Under the pieces are notes generated by a model that was not told where the DNA came from, did not search any database, and saw nothing but the letters and a program-made list of their open reading frames with translations. This document shows positions 15,096 through 23,628 of a DNA stretch of 64,000 bases, one piece after another (positions within the stretch are counted from its first letter, which is position 1; every line of letters begins with the position of its first letter). The DNA lies in contig PMSM01000014.1 in assembly GCA_003168335.1 (NCBI GenBank), positions 248,001 to 312,000 of the forward strand. The letters are read 5' to 3'. The position numbers and the translations under genes are program-made. The DNA is from Blastocatellia bacterium (GTDB lineage: Bacteria > Acidobacteriota > Blastocatellia > Pyrinomonadales > Pyrinomonadaceae).

Positions 15096-16487
15096 ATGAA
15101 GGGCCGTGTTCTCATCATCGATAGCGACCGGGAAGATTCTGAAGCTCTGCGCAGAGAGCTGCAGGACTCTGGTTACGAAGTCCTCACCGAATCCTCATCG
15201 GGTTCCGGCGTCGAAGTCGCCGACACTTTCGCTCCCATCGCCATCGTCATCGACCCAAGTGCGAACGGTGCGGATGCTTTCGTTCTGCTCAAGGAAATTC
15301 GGGCGCGACAGCCGCACACGCCCATCATCCTCACCGCGCGCAACAGCTCAATCGAGACCGCGATGCGCGCGATTCAGGAAGAGGGCGCGTACCACTATTT
15401 TGAAAAGCCTGTCGACCCCGAGAAGTTTTTGGTCGTGCTCGAGCGCGCCGTTGAGTTGGCCGAAACGCGACGCGAGAATGAAATCCTGCGACGTCAATTG
15501 CGCGACCGCGGAGCTTTTGGCGAATTGGTCGGCAACTCAGAAACGATGCAAGAGGTTTACCTGCTCATCGAGCAGGTCGCGTCTTCATCGGCGTCGGTCC
15601 TGATTACCGGCGAATCCGGAACCGGCAAAGAGTTAGTCGCGCGCACGATTCACAACTTGAGTCCGCGCCGCAACGCGCCTTTTCTGGCGGTCAACTGCTC
15701 CGCCATTCCCGACACTCTGATGGAGTCTGAACTGTTTGGACATGAAAAGGGTGCTTTCACCGGCGCGGTTTCCCGACGACACGGGTGCTTTGAGTTGGCC
15801 AACACCGGCACGCTGATGCTCGACGAAATTGGCGAAATGCCTTCGTTGCTGCAGGCAAAACTTCTGCGCGTAATCGAAGAGCGCGTCGTCCATCGTCTGG
15901 GCAGTCGCAAAGACATTCCCGTCGACATACGAATCCTGGCAGCAACCAACAAAGAACCGCACGGCGCAGTGCGCGATGGCACGCTGCGCGAAGACCTGCT
16001 CTATCGGCTCAACGTAATCACCATCCATCTGCCGATCCTGGCTGACCGGATGGAAGACCTGCCTTTGTTGGCCCAGCACCTGGTCACTACGCTGGCCGCA
16101 AAACATAACCGGCCCGCGCGCTTTATCAGTCCGGCGGCCCTGGATGCGTTGCGTTATCATTCCTGGCCGGGGAACGTGCGCGAACTGCGCAACGTACTCG
16201 AGCGCGCCGTGGTGATCTGCTCGGGAGAGCAGATCGAACGCCATCACTTCGCCCCGTATCCCTTCGAACAGCGACAGAGGCTTCGCTCTGAGGACACAGT
16301 CACCTTCCCTGTCGGCACGCCTCTGGAAGAGATCGAGCGGCAGATGATTCTGCGCACCCTGGATAAGACCGGCAATAACAAGACCAAGGCGGCCGAGCTA
16401 CTGAACGTCAGTCTGAAGACACTTCATAACAAGCTGAATGCGTATCGAGCGCGCGGTCTGGTTAGTAAGCTCGGTGAAAAGAAGTAG
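15096..16487 (+). CDS. Sigma-54-dependent response regulator, NtrC family
   Basis: A 463-residue transcription activator. Residues 1-115 form a receiver domain with acidic residues near DSDRED, the probable phospho-Asp in VIDPSANGAD and the lysine in YFEKPVD. Residues about 140-375 are the AAA+ sigma-54 interaction domain with Walker A GESGTGKE, the sigma-54 contact loop GAFTGA, Walker B MLDEIGEMP and the arginine-finger region. Residues about 425-463 form a Fis-type HTH (NNKTKAAELLNVSLKTLHNKL). Start 15096 is chosen because KGRVLIIDSD is the receiver's first strand. No histidine kinase is adjacent. Its sigma factor, rpoN, is encoded at 25.4-27.0 kb. Confidence 0.93.
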   Translation: MKGRVLIIDSDREDSEALRRELQDSGYEVLTESSSGSGVEVADTFAPIAIVIDPSANGADAFVLLKEIRARQPHTPIILTARNSSIETAMRAIQEEGAYHYFEKPVDPEKFLVVLERAVELAETRRENEILRRQLRDRGAFGELVGNSETMQEVYLLIEQVASSSASVLITGESGTGKELVARTIHNLSPRRNAPFLAVNCSAIPDTLMESELFGHEKGAFTGAVSRRHGCFELANTGTLMLDEIGEMPSLLQAKLLRVIEERVVHRLGSRKDIPVDIRILAATNKEPHGAVRDGTLREDLLYRLNVITIHLPILADRMEDLPLLAQHLVTTLAAKHNRPARFISPAALDALRYHSWPGNVRELRNVLERAVVICSGEQIERHHFAPYPFEQRQRLRSEDTVTFPVGTPLEEIERQMILRTLDKTGNNKTKAAELLNVSLKTLHNKLNAYRARGLVSKLGEKK

Positions 16488-16537
16488 CTTCGTTTTTATC
16501 GGTCAATATCTTCAAAGCATTTTCCGGTCGTTCGTCT

Positions 16538-16602
16538 TTAGAGTACCAAGTTTTGTTGGGTTCTTTTGCAGGCAAAGGCCCGACTGAGACCGGCACTCTA
16601 AA
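16538..16602. repeat. Intergenic hairpin repeat (family R2, copy 1)
   Basis: TTTAGAGTACCAAGTTTTGT on the left and CCGGCACTCTAAAC on the right flank a GGGTTC-rich loop with CCCGACTGAGACC. The same framework recurs at 41101-41158 and at 52978-53049. It lies between the NtrC-type gene and the metalloenzyme gene. Confidence 0.7.
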
Positions 16603-16661
16603 CGCCAGCGGTACCCCATCCGCTTGCATGCCCCAGGCAGGGAATGTTATCTATCGCGGCT

Positions 16662-17594
16662 ATGTCCGTGCTCTTATTCTTCATTGACGGTCTGGGAATC
16701 GGCACGCGCGGTGCGCATAATCCCTTCGACGGCCTGGACGATGCGGCGCCCCTGGCAATCTTTCAAGACGAACGGCCGTTGTTGCCCTTCGATGGAGTGC
16801 TGGCGCCGACTGATGCGTGCCTCGGCGTCGAAGGCAGGCCGCAGAGCGCTTCAGGGCAAACTACGATACTCACTGGCGTCAACGGCCCCGCGACCATCGG
16901 CTATCACAAACAGGGGTTTCCAAATCAGGCTTTGCTGGATATCATTCGCGAGCATTCGATTTTTCTCCAGCTCAAGCGCGCCGGAGTAAACGAAATCACC
17001 TTCGCGAATACTTACACGCAGAGATTCTTCGAAGAGCGCCCGCGTTGGATATCGGCCACGACCGCGGCGGTCGAAGCCGCGGGCCTTCGCTTCAATGTCG
17101 TGGACGATTTAAGAGCCGGACGTGCGGTGTACCAGGATTTCACGAATGCGATGTTGATTGAGCGCGGCGAGACAGTAGGTCTGCGCACTCCCGAAGAAGC
17201 GGGCGAAGTGTTGGCCAACATTGTCGCCGCCCACGACTTCACGCTGTATGAATACTTCATCACGGATAAGATAGGCCACGCTCAGGACTTTGACGCGGCG
17301 CGACGCGTGCTCACAATGCTCGCGCGCTTTATTCGTTCCCTGCTGGCTAAACTGGATTTGAAAGACGCCACCGTAATCCTGACGAGCGACCACGGCAATA
17401 TCGAAGATCTTTCGCTGCGCAACCATACTCTCAATCCCGTCCCGTCGATCGTTTGGGGCAAACATCGCGAGTGCTTGGCCGCCCGCATTAACAGCTTGAC
17501 TGATATTACTCCAGGGATCGTTGATGTTTTGACGAAAGGAACACACACCGATGGACAGTCCGGCCAAGCCGACTCAGTCCGGGCGTCTGTCTGA
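16662..17594 (+). CDS. Metalloenzyme-superfamily (alkaline phosphatase/phosphopentomutase-like) protein
   Basis: A 310-residue protein of the alkaline phosphatase superfamily. Metal-binding FFIDGLGIG opens the protein; PQSASGQTTILTGVNG contains the probable nucleophile; DKIGHAQD and LTSDHGNIED carry further metal ligands, and THTDG near the end another histidine. This is the arrangement of phosphoglycerate mutase and phosphopentomutase relatives, but the domain inserts that identify those enzymes are not obvious, so the substrate is open. The start could also be the ATG at 16644, six codons upstream. It overlaps the following MFS gene by 44 bp. Confidence 0.8.
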   Translation: MSVLLFFIDGLGIGTRGAHNPFDGLDDAAPLAIFQDERPLLPFDGVLAPTDACLGVEGRPQSASGQTTILTGVNGPATIGYHKQGFPNQALLDIIREHSIFLQLKRAGVNEITFANTYTQRFFEERPRWISATTAAVEAAGLRFNVVDDLRAGRAVYQDFTNAMLIERGETVGLRTPEEAGEVLANIVAAHDFTLYEYFITDKIGHAQDFDAARRVLTMLARFIRSLLAKLDLKDATVILTSDHGNIEDLSLRNHTLNPVPSIVWGKHRECLAARINSLTDITPGIVDVLTKGTHTDGQSGQADSVRASV

Positions 17595-18984
17595 GCCTGC
17601 GCAAGCCTCGACGACTGTTTCGCGCTATTCCTACTACGCGCTTTCAGTTCTAACCCTGGTGAACTTCCTGAACTACATTGACCGCCAGGTATTGCCCGCG
17701 GTGGCTCCGGCGATGCAACGGGACCTCGGCCTGACGGATACGGAAATCGGGGCGATGGAAGCGGCCCTGCTGCTTTCCTTCACGGTGCTCGCGCCGTTGT
17801 TTGGGCGACTCGGTGATCGTTATTCGCGGACAAAGCTGATGGCCGGCGCCGCGGTCGTCTGGAGCATCGCTACCGGACTGGTTGCCTGGGTCGATCGCTG
17901 GCCGATACTGCCGCCGTCGCTGCACCTCTATCTGCCTTTCTTTGGGCTAATCGCCCTTTCATCGGTGGCCCTGGGACTCTGCTCTGTTCGCGCCCTGGTC
18001 GGTGTCGGCGAATCGTCCTATTCGACGATCACGCCGACTCTGATCGCCGACTATTTTCCAATGCGACGACGCGCTACGGCGCTGGGAGTCTTCCAGGCTG
18101 CTATTCCTATGGGCTTTGCCCTGGGTTACGTGTTAGGGGCCGTGCTGGCTTATTTTTTCGGCTGGCGGGTGGCCTTCATGGTGGTCGGCTTGCCTGGGCT
18201 GATCGTCTCCGTCTTTGTTTGGAAGCTGCGCGAACCACAGCGCGGAGAGCATGACATTGCGGCGGATTATTCAGTAGCCGCCGAGATCACGCAGAAGCAG
18301 TCATGGTGGCAAACGACCAGACAGATCTTCATGACTCGTGACTGGCTGTTATCAACAGCCGGATACACGGCGATTACGTTCGTCCTCGGGGCTTTCGCGA
18401 CCTGGGCCACTTTAATGCTGGCGCGCGACAAACACATGAGCGAGACGGCGGCGGCGGTGGTGCTCGGCGTTGTCAGTCTGGTAGGCGGCGCGGCAGGCAC
18501 GTTTGGCGGAGGATGGGTTGCCGACCGGATTGTAGCAAAGCGCCGCAATGGTTACTTTCTGGTCTGTGCGGCCAGTAGTTTGTTGGGAATCATTCCCGCG
18601 GTGATTGCGTTGGTGACGCACCGGCCCCTGTTCTTTCTGCCGGCGATCTTTTTCGCGGTCGTGCTCTTGTTCAGTAACAACGCACCCTTCCACGCGATTC
18701 TGGTCAACAGCGTGCCACCGGCAATTCGGGCCTCAGCAATGGCCTTCAACATCGTCGTAATTCATGCGTGCGGTGATGTGATCTCCCGTTTCGGAGTGGG
18801 AAGACTCTCAGATTCACTGGCCGCAGGCAACGCAACTCCGATCGCAAGCTTTGCGAGACTTCTCGGGATCGATCCCGCACACGAGCATCTGACCGCGGCG
18901 TTGCTGGTAGTTCCTATAGGCTTGCTTGTTTCGGCGATGTTCTTTTTGTGGGGCGCCAGGAAGCATTCAAACCAGGTTTTGTGA
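17551..18984 (+). CDS. MFS transporter (Spinster-like)
   Basis: A 477-residue inner-membrane transporter with about 12 membrane segments. The first helix contains LVNFLNYIDRQVLPAVAP, characteristic of the Spinster/anion-cation symporter branch, and the loop 2-3 motif reads GRLGDRYSRTKLM. A long central loop (FVWKLREPQRGEHD onward) separates the two six-helix halves; the second half repeats the loop signature in GGGWVADRIVAKR. The start lies inside the 3' end of the metalloenzyme gene, so they are probably cotranscribed and coupled. The substrate cannot be told from the sequence. Confidence 0.88.
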   Translation: MDSPAKPTQSGRLSEPAQASTTVSRYSYYALSVLTLVNFLNYIDRQVLPAVAPAMQRDLGLTDTEIGAMEAALLLSFTVLAPLFGRLGDRYSRTKLMAGAAVVWSIATGLVAWVDRWPILPPSLHLYLPFFGLIALSSVALGLCSVRALVGVGESSYSTITPTLIADYFPMRRRATALGVFQAAIPMGFALGYVLGAVLAYFFGWRVAFMVVGLPGLIVSVFVWKLREPQRGEHDIAADYSVAAEITQKQSWWQTTRQIFMTRDWLLSTAGYTAITFVLGAFATWATLMLARDKHMSETAAAVVLGVVSLVGGAAGTFGGGWVADRIVAKRRNGYFLVCAASSLLGIIPAVIALVTHRPLFFLPAIFFAVVLLFSNNAPFHAILVNSVPPAIRASAMAFNIVVIHACGDVISRFGVGRLSDSLAAGNATPIASFARLLGIDPAHEHLTAALLVVPIGLLVSAMFFLWGARKHSNQVL

Positions 18985-18990
18985 TCTTGC

Positions 18991-19287
18991 TTATGACGTC
19001 GCTTGCTTCCGTTTCTTCTTTGCGCTCAGACAATCTGTAGAACAATAGACCGCAGCACTCGAACCAGCGGTGAGAGCACGTCCGATCGGGATCCAGGTAC
19101 TGCAAGTCTCGCAGCAAACAAGTTTTTCAGGTTGTTGATTACGAGGATTCGCGCCCTTCGCGCTCGCCTGTTGGAAGTTGCGCAGCGTCTTGATGAATTC
19201 CTGGACCACTCGGAGGTAAGGGCGGAGCCGCCGGAGCAACAGAAGCAGCAGCAAGGCAACCAGACCAATAACTACCAGGTACTTCAA
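18991..19287 (-). CDS. Membrane-anchored PP0621-like zinc-ribbon protein
   Basis: A 98-residue protein with an N-terminal membrane anchor of mostly leucines (residues 4-19), a basic stretch, then a small zinc-ribbon-like domain: CCETCSTWIPIGRAL and VYCSTDCLSAKKKRKQ. The paired Cys clusters and the YCS-xxC ending resemble PP0621-family proteins of unknown function. It ends 6 bp from the convergent MFS stop. Nothing in the context suggests a role. Confidence 0.7.
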   Translation of the reverse strand: MKYLVVIGLVALLLLLLLRRLRPYLRVVQEFIKTLRNFQQASAKGANPRNQQPEKLVCCETCSTWIPIGRALTAGSSAAVYCSTDCLSAKKKRKQATS

Positions 19288-19358
19288 ATTCCCTTTTCCG
19301 CCGTGGTGCGACGCATCTTGATGGCACTGCCTGCAACTAAGCAGGGCCAGGTTTCCAG

Positions 19359-19640
19359 CTACTTATCCTCGCTACGTCCGCCGCCTTCAGTTCCGGTGAA
19401 AGGCGAATCGTCCTTGCGACGGCGTGGGAACGGATCCACGTCACGGCGGCGCGGAGGTGATGTGTTAACGCGCCGATCAATACTTCCCGGGGGCAGGGAC
19501 CGTCCATGAATTGCTTCGGTGAGAATTCGGGTAATCTCCTGGGAAAGGGTGCGATGCTCGGACGCCGCTCGACGACGGAGAGACTCTTTCAGTTCATTGG
19601 GGACATAAGCGCCGATGAACACTCCTTTACGATTGACCAT
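19359..19640 (-). CDS. Ribbon-helix-helix (Arc-type) DNA-binding protein
   Basis: A 93-residue protein. Residues about 5-45 have the ribbon-helix-helix pattern: strand GVFIGAYVP, helix NELKESLRRRAASEH, turn RTLS and helix QEITRILTEAI. The C-terminal half is basic, proline- and arginine-rich and probably disordered (PPRRRDVDPFPRRRKDD). The ATG at 19640 is preferred over one ten codons upstream. RHH proteins of this size often are antitoxins or local repressors, but no toxin gene is next to it. It is followed upstream by rnpB on the same strand. Confidence 0.75.
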   Translation of the reverse strand: MVNRKGVFIGAYVPNELKESLRRRAASEHRTLSQEITRILTEAIHGRSLPPGSIDRRVNTSPPRRRDVDPFPRRRKDDSPFTGTEGGGRSEDK

Positions 19641-19754
19641 TTGTTTTCGGGATCTCCTTGTGAAAAGCAATTCAACAGTTAACGAAGGACGCTTTCGGTT
19701 TCCCGGCTGTGAAGCAACGCCTCACTTAACAACGCGCGATAGTTGCCAGGGAAA

Positions 19755-20298
19755 GAGAGCAAGTCTGTAAGCCGAATTTTGTCCTCCGATTTCAGATTTG
19801 AAATTTCAAATTTGAGATCTCAAAACTGAAATCGGAGTGGCGATCATTCATCTAGCCCGACCGTTGCCGGCCGGATCGAGCGACCTACCCGGAGGTCGTA
19901 GCAGCCGAAAACTGCTTTGGGCGGGCAGCCCTTTTGACGCCTCCCTATTTGGTCTTGCACCGCGAGGAGTTTGCCTGGCCGCGCATGTCACCACACGCGC
20001 CGGTGCGCTCTTACATTAAGCCCGTTCGGGCCGCACCGTTTCACCCATCACCCCGCGTTTCGGATCCCAGATCTTAGAATCTGAAGCGCGGTCGGCTGGT
20101 CTCTTTTCTGTTGCACTTGTCGTCGCCCAAAAGGTCCCCTTCTGCAATTTCAAATTCGGAATTTGAAATTTAAGGCCCCCTCGAACGCCCCGCCGTTAGC
20201 GGGCTCGCTGCCCTCTGGTGTTCGGACTTTCCTCTCCTTCGAGCCAATCAAATCTGAAATCCGAAAGGCTCGAAGCAGCGATCACCCGACTTGCTCTC
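19755..20298 (-). ncRNA. rnpB: RNase P RNA (class A), enlarged
   Basis: Catalytic RNA of RNase P, which trims tRNA 5' ends. The minus strand begins GAGAGCAAGT and ends ACUUGCUCUC, pairing as P1. Class A landmarks in order are GAGGAAAGUCC, ACAGAAAAGAGACC, GGUGAAACGGUG, GGCCAGGCAAACUCC, AAAUAGGGAGGC, UAGAUGAAUGAUCGCC and ACAAAAUUCGGCUUACAGAC. At about 544 nt it is well above the usual 350-450 nt. The extra length lies largely in AT-rich palindromic stems near 19785-19837, 20070-20085, 20146-20171 and 20249-20266, which stand out against the GC-rich core. Confidence 0.95.
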
Positions 20299-20314
20299 TT
20301 TCCAAGGCGTTTGA

Positions 20315-20323
20315 ATTATAGCA
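20315..20323 (-). promoter_or_regulatory. Extended -10 promoter of rnpB
   Basis: The minus strand reads TGCTATAAT about 17-25 bp upstream of the mapped 5' end of rnpB, a perfect -10 hexamer with the TGn extension. No good -35 box lies at the expected distance. Confidence 0.6.
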
Positions 20324-20409
20324 AACGCTTGTTCAACAGGTACAGCAGCAAACTTTCGATCCTTTAAACTGGGAAAGCCAGCGTAATCCCCCAATAATTC
20401 GTGACAGTC

Positions 20410-21117
20410 CTACCCGAAGTACTTGAAGCCAATGCGCAAATGATTAAGCGCGGAGGCCGGCAAAGTGGATACGAGGACCCAGGTCATGAGGGAATGCGAC
20501 AGGGCGAGCGCAAAGAGATTTGGTGCTCTTTGATAGACGGCCGCCCAAATTATCCCCCCGCCAAGGGTCACGATGGTAAGCAGGGGATTGGGTAGATGAA
20601 GGCCTCCAAAAACCATAGCGACCAATAGAATGCTAAGCCAGCCCGGCCCCCAGATAACCTGCGCCCGCCGATTGATGAAACCCTGCAGCACGTATTGCTG
20701 CACAAGTCCCCAGCCAAAACCCAGAACCAACTGACCGATGATGGGCCGACCGGCATGCCATCGGAGGAAATTTATTTCTCCCCCAAACCACCAACCCGCA
20801 AGCAAGCCCAGAACCGCGGTCACGAGCATGGGCAACAATAAAAGCTTTGCCGCCCGCAGGAAGGTATCGAAACGAAAACCCAGGTCGCGCAAGGTTTCAC
20901 CTCGCAGGCGGTGCGAACCAATCATGAGAACGAAAGCCAGCGCAATCGGGATTGCCACGACGAGTTTGCTTCGTCCGATCACCGCCGATAGGATCCACTC
21001 GGCAATGAGAATAGACGAAGCAGCCGACGCAATCTCCCAGGCAGCAAGCGCGCGATCTCCAACTACGGCGTCGGACCGTGCACTGCTCTGTGGTTCGCTA
21101 TGGTCGACCGAACTCAC
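20410..21117 (-). CDS. CPBP (Abi)-family intramembrane protein lacking the glutamate pair
   Basis: A 235-residue membrane protein with six to seven hydrophobic segments. The CPBP family of intramembrane metalloproteases (Rce1/Abi) is recognisable from the spacing of its motifs, but motif 1, normally EExxxR, reads QQYVLQG here. Motif 2 (FGGLHLPNP) and motif 3 (LSHSLMTW) keep their histidines. Without the two glutamates the canonical activity is doubtful. The start is GTG and shares one base with the stop of the upstream gene, so the pair is coupled. The role is unknown; its partner has an extracytoplasmic carbohydrate-type domain. Confidence 0.75.
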   Translation of the reverse strand: MSSVDHSEPQSSARSDAVVGDRALAAWEIASAASSILIAEWILSAVIGRSKLVVAIPIALAFVLMIGSHRLRGETLRDLGFRFDTFLRAAKLLLLPMLVTAVLGLLAGWWFGGEINFLRWHAGRPIIGQLVLGFGWGLVQQYVLQGFINRRAQVIWGPGWLSILLVAMVFGGLHLPNPLLTIVTLGGGIIWAAVYQRAPNLFALALSHSLMTWVLVSTLPASALNHLRIGFKYFG

Positions 21118-21602
21118 TAACGTGGGGCTCCTCTCTCCGGCGCTTGCACGCTGCCATGCGGCTCATTTCCTTCGATGCGGAAACGAAACGGTTTGCCAAT
21201 TAACTGCAAGGTTGGTCGCGCCCCGGCGCTACTGGAGTGTAGCGCATAGACCCTTGCCTCATGTTCGCCGGCTCGAAGCGCCGGCGTCTGCACAACAAAA
21301 CCGTGCCAGTCATCTTCCGCTCGCCTGGCCTCATGGACATCTGGTCGGAATTGATCTGCGGCGGTGTCAGCAATAAAGTTGTCATCGATGAAGAGTTGCA
21401 ATTCTACGCGTTTCGCGGGCTGCGCTTCATCAACCACCCAGCCGGTAACAGTTTGGCTGTCGGCACGATCAAGCACTCCGCGCAAATCTCGATTGGTAGT
21501 TGCGAAGTAAAAGCCCACGGCGAACGCCGTGACGAGCAGGGCCTCGGCCATGGACTTTGAGATTAATAGGTGGACCAGCTTTGATCGCGACTGAGTCTTC
21601 AT
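21117..21602 (-). CDS. Membrane-anchored protein with extracytoplasmic beta domain
   Basis: A 161-residue protein with one transmembrane segment (about residues 18-35, MAEALLVTAFAVGFYFA). A beta-rich domain follows with VTGWVVDEAQPAKRVELQLF and a later HGFVVQTPALRAGEHEARVY. The pattern GW..D...P...V.L..D followed by RPDV and HGF occurs in many surface proteins, often next to glycosyltransferases. The ATG at 21602 is preferred to the one 14 codons upstream. It is coupled to the CPBP-like gene and lies downstream of the polysaccharide export gene, past a terminator. Confidence 0.65.
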   Translation of the reverse strand: MKTQSRSKLVHLLISKSMAEALLVTAFAVGFYFATTNRDLRGVLDRADSQTVTGWVVDEAQPAKRVELQLFIDDNFIADTAADQFRPDVHEARRAEDDWHGFVVQTPALRAGEHEARVYALHSSSAGARPTLQLIGKPFRFRIEGNEPHGSVQAPERGAPR

Positions 21603-21656
21603 GCGGAACGGCTGAGAAAGTTCTTCGGTGAACTTTCCCCTCAAACGCTATCCGGG

Positions 21657-21688
21657 CAAAGAAAAAGGGCGGCACCCTGGTCCGCCCT
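21657..21688 (-). terminator. Rho-independent terminator after the Wza-like gene
   Basis: On the minus strand, stem AGGGCGG / CCGCCCT (21682-21688 and 21666-21672) is followed by TTTTTCTTTG. It lies about 30 bp past the stop of the polysaccharide export gene. Confidence 0.8.
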
Positions 21689-21719
21689 CACTGCAGTTCG
21701 TTGACATAGGCCCAGCTTA

Positions 21720-22928
21720 TCACATGCCTCGCGTTACCTCGATGCGATCTCCGGCTTCCAAGAGAGGATCTTGCGATTTCCCTTCCTGGATTGATTGAAG
21801 ATTGTACTCGCTGGACATCAGGAAGCCATTGGACTTGCGGCGCGCAACTTTGACGCTGGTCTTGCTGCCGCGAGGAACCCCACCCGCCGATAGGATCGCC
21901 TGAGTCAAAGTCATTCCTTCCCGGAATTCTCTTTCGCCCCGAGAAGCAACGTCCCCTCCGACATAGACGAAGCGCGCAGCCGCGCCTCCGGAAATAGTGA
22001 TAACGTCACCGGGCAAAACCAGAATCGCCATCGCCTGTTCGTTACTCAACGATATGGTTTGGCTGTGGCCGTTACGAACTAAGGTGACGAGAGACGCTTC
22101 AGGCCGCGGCAACGCCGTGGCCAGCACCGCAAAAAGCGGCATTGCTTCAAGCCGCATAATCTTTCGGCCAGGGCTGTCAACCAGACCCGTAATGACGACC
22201 GTGTGGCTGGCGTAGTCGCGGACACTCACACTGACGCGCGCGGTCTTGATGACTTTGATCTCGTTGGTTAACAGCTTCGCAATCTCGTCCGTGGTCATGC
22301 CTGCGACCGCGAGCGGGCCACTCAATAAGGGATACTCAAGGGAGCCATTCTTCAGCACGGTGAAAAGGGTAGACTCTCTGGTAGGCAGGTTCGAAAGGCG
22401 AATATCGAGGACGTCTCCAATACCGACGTGATACACGACAGTCGGAGACGGGCCACGCGTGGCCAATGGCTTTGGAGAACTTGCATTGCCGGCGACCGGC
22501 GAAGCGGCCTCACTAACGAGCGCAGTTTGCTGAACCAGCTTCTTAGTAGACGTATTATTCTGATCCGCGCTTGCCTTTTTGTCTATCGGTAAACTTTCCA
22601 GGGGCGCGATCCGTTCGTTTGCCGCAGAGCGAACGATGACTGGCGTGTTTCCCCACTTTGGCTCGGAACTGATTTGATTGACTGGAGTGGGGGGATTTGG
22701 AGCCGCCCCTGAGCTTGATTCGGATTTGTCTTTCGACTCTGTGACCGCGGTCGACTTTTCGACGTGGTTGGCAGACCTGCTCGAGCCGACGACACGGCTT
22801 CGCACCGCTGTCGAGCCGGTGGTGAGCGGTTCGGAATCGCTCGATCTGCGCTCTCTGGTTTGGCTTTGGGCTGCCGAAAAGGCGGGGAGCGCCAGCAGCA
22901 CTGCAAGCAGGAATACGGTTCTTTTCAT
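21720..22928 (-). CDS. Polysaccharide export protein, Wza/SLBB family
   Basis: A 402-residue exported protein. It has a signal peptide (TVFLLAVLLALPAFSAA), a long Ser/Thr/Pro-rich linker to about residue 170, then the Poly_export domain (YHVGIGDVLDIRL, NGSLEYPLLSGPLAVAGMTT, ARVSVSVRDYASHTVVITG) and two SLBB-like segments (VYVGGDVASRGEREFREGMT and the final LLEAGDRIEVTRG). Such proteins form the periplasmic/outer-membrane channel for capsule or exopolysaccharide. No lipobox is seen and the linker is unusually long. No glycosyltransferase or Wzc-type gene is adjacent. Confidence 0.88.
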   Translation of the reverse strand: MKRTVFLLAVLLALPAFSAAQSQTRERRSSDSEPLTTGSTAVRSRVVGSSRSANHVEKSTAVTESKDKSESSSGAAPNPPTPVNQISSEPKWGNTPVIVRSAANERIAPLESLPIDKKASADQNNTSTKKLVQQTALVSEAASPVAGNASSPKPLATRGPSPTVVYHVGIGDVLDIRLSNLPTRESTLFTVLKNGSLEYPLLSGPLAVAGMTTDEIAKLLTNEIKVIKTARVSVSVRDYASHTVVITGLVDSPGRKIMRLEAMPLFAVLATALPRPEASLVTLVRNGHSQTISLSNEQAMAILVLPGDVITISGGAAARFVYVGGDVASRGEREFREGMTLTQAILSAGGVPRGSKTSVKVARRKSNGFLMSSEYNLQSIQEGKSQDPLLEAGDRIEVTRGM

Positions 22929-23169
22929 CGCGACACTCGTCTCCATGGGGCCATTGCAACTCGCCTGCCGGGCACGGACTGGCGAATCGCCGTAACTCGC
23001 TCGCCCGCATCGGACTGCGGGCTCTCGATCTCCATAAACAACGAAAGACCGCCAATTTCAGGAAAACGCGCTTTTTTCCAGAGAAGAAGTGCGATTAGAG
23101 GCTGGCTGGTGGGTTCTCGAGATCGGGATTAACCGGACAACACCGATCGAATGGTCCGGCCGAATTGGA

Positions 23170-23628
23170 TTACCCACTCTTGGCCGGGCGCGCCAGGAGT
23201 TCGCCCGCGAGATGGATTCCCTCTTTGCCGCTGTCGCGGATTCGCTGGGCAACTTCGGTCAGTGACTGTTCAGGTTGGGCCTCCGCGAGTTTGAGGATCA
23301 TAGGAAGGTTTACGCCGGTCACGACTTCGATCCCGCTATCGCCGAGAAACATTGAGGCAATATCGGTCGGCGCACCGCCAAACATGTCCGTGAGCAGCAA
23401 AACGCCGCTGCCCTGGGAGACCCGCGCGATCGCGCGTTCGAGTTCCTGGCGGGCCACATCAATGTCGTCATGCCAGTCTATCGAAGCCGGCGTAACGTGG
23501 GGAATAGGGCCGACAATCATTTCGGCCGCGGCGATGAACTCGCTGGCCAAATGTCCGTGGGTCACGATCACTCCACCCACCAACCGGACCGGCTCAGCTT
23601 TAGTAGAATGCGAATCAATTACCTTCAT
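23170..23628 (-). CDS. PTS EIIA component, mannose family
   Basis: A 152-residue PTS EIIA-Man domain protein. The phosphorylatable histidine lies in VTHGHLASEF (about residue 24), and the fold signature LLLTDMFGGAPTDIA follows. The start overlaps the rapZ stop by 4 bp, making it the last gene of the lptB-rpoN-hpf-rapZ cluster. No EIIB, EIIC or EIID gene is adjacent, so it probably has a regulatory role in a nitrogen-type PTS chain and not in sugar uptake. Confidence 0.9.
   Translation of the reverse strand: MKVIDSHSTKAEPVRLVGGVIVTHGHLASEFIAAAEMIVGPIPHVTPASIDWHDDIDVARQELERAIARVSQGSGVLLLTDMFGGAPTDIASMFLGDSGIEVVTGVNLPMILKLAEAQPEQSLTEVAQRIRDSGKEGIHLAGELLARPAKSG

Noticed and set aside
19837-20019. 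60-residue open frame on the plus strand
   Set aside because: It lies antisense within rnpB and its open state is incidental.
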